Under the pieces are notes generated by a model. That model worked only from the letters and a program-made list of their open reading frames with translations, was not told the origin of the DNA and did not search any database. A stretch of DNA of 64,000 nt from Ignavibacteriota bacterium. Its GTDB lineage: Bacteria; Bacteroidota; Ignavibacteria; Ignavibacteriales; Melioribacteraceae. The stretch is from NCBI GenBank assembly GCA_002698995.1, contig PAAX01000026.1, positions 372,001 to 436,000 on the forward strand, read 5' to 3'. The translations under genes were made by a program, and so were the position numbers. Position 1 is the first letter of the stretch. Every line of letters starts with the position of its first letter. Positions 63,493 through 64,000 of the stretch are shown in pieces.

Positions 63493-63712
63493 CTTCCCCT
63501 CGTGAATTATTTTTCAATTTTTATTGTTCATTAAATAGATATAAACTCTTATTTAATCAGTGCGATGTAGATAAAATAGTGAGCCAAAAATAACTAATTT
63601 TCTTTTTATTTTAATAAGCTATTTATATGTTTGTTATTCAAATAAATGAAAAAGTTTGTGCAATAAAATAAGACTAAATCTCTTTTTAATAACTAAATAA
63701 AAACTATAAAAA

Positions 63713-64000
63713 ATGGAAGAGCAACTATCAAAGAAGTACCATCAAGAACTATTTAATCATTTCGGTTATAATTTCGGATTTGTAGCAGATTTACTAGATA
63801 AATATCTCGAAGATCATTCTTCAGTATCAGATTACTGGCAAAATTATTTTTCAGAATTGACCGGAAACGGTATTTCATCTGATCAGACAAAAAAAGCTAA
63901 AAAGAGTACCGCTGTTAAAAATAACGGAAAAGTAGAAAATAATGTTCGTCCCTACATAGCTCCTACTTATGATATATCAGAAGAAGATGAACCGCAGCTT
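63713..64000 (+). CDS. 2-oxoglutarate dehydrogenase E1 (5' end only)
   Basis: Only the first 96 codons are visible. The N-terminal peptide FVADLLDKYLEDHSSVSDYW, continuing QNYFSELTG, is the E1o lipoyl-complex-docking helix. A lysine-rich linker (TKKAKKSTAVKNNGKVENN) and VRPYIAPTYD follow, where the extended multifunctional forms continue into an acyltransferase-like part. The ATG at 63713 fits. Assignment as sucA/kgd type awaits the rest of the gene. Confidence 0.8.
   Translation, partial: MEEQLSKKYHQELFNHFGYNFGFVADLLDKYLEDHSSVSDYWQNYFSELTGNGISSDQTKKAKKSTAVKNNGKVENNVRPYIAPTYDISEEDEPQL

Overview
The window is AT-rich bacterial chromosome. Gene content and protein style (NuoA-F block, an E1-type 2-oxoglutarate dehydrogenase start, Wzx/Wzy exopolysaccharide genes, DUF2975/Xre pair, ABC permease fused to an M1 peptidase) suggest the Bacteroidota/Ignavibacteria side of the tree. 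That placement is inference from general resemblance; no database was searched.

Region 1 (1-26870, all minus strand) is one uninterrupted exopolysaccharide operon of 22 genes. Gaps never exceed about 40 bases and many genes overlap. Reading in transcription order from 26870 it holds three sugar-modifying genes (aminotransferase, oxidoreductase, acyltransferase) interleaved with the initiating phosphoglycosyltransferase, then a short export protein, a Wzc-type tyrosine autokinase, epimerase, Wzx flippase, glycosyltransferase, a nucleotidyltransferase/epimerase/aminotransferase trio, Wzy polymerase, several GT4 glycosyltransferases, two ATP-grasp ligases, a methyltransferase, a glycosyltransferase-deacetylase fusion, an acyltransferase and a B12-binding radical SAM enzyme cut by the window start.

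Region 2 (26871-31394, minus) is its likely control module: a multi-domain histidine kinase, an NtrC-type sigma-54 response regulator and a small CheW-like protein. Two near-identical sigma-54 promoters lie in front of the CheW-like gene and of the exopolysaccharide operon, each with the same palindrome (GTAAAA-N3-TTTTAC) 70-90 bases upstream. This is a readable regulatory circuit.

Region 3 (31629-36152, minus) is nuoABCDEF of respiratory complex I, preceded by a cluster of REP-like hairpins (36297-36676). A short-chain dehydrogenase follows on the plus strand.

Region 4 (about 37.8-61.2 kb, all genes plus strand) is accessory DNA. Small genes and toxin-antitoxin pairs are separated by 200-400-base spacers that share repeated blocks with integron attC-like ends; no integrase is visible. 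It also carries a secreted peptide operon, an esterase, a beta-lactamase-fold hydrolase, an Xre/DUF2975/ABC module and a 41-base tandem repeat array. At 53930-55949 is a complete retron: promoter, msr-msd RNA with 17-base a1/a2 arms, a nucleoside-deoxyribosyltransferase-like effector and a retron reverse transcriptase.

Region 5 (61.4-64.0 kb) returns to ordinary content: a GIY-YIG protein, an iron alcohol dehydrogenase and the 5' end of a 2-oxoglutarate dehydrogenase E1 gene.
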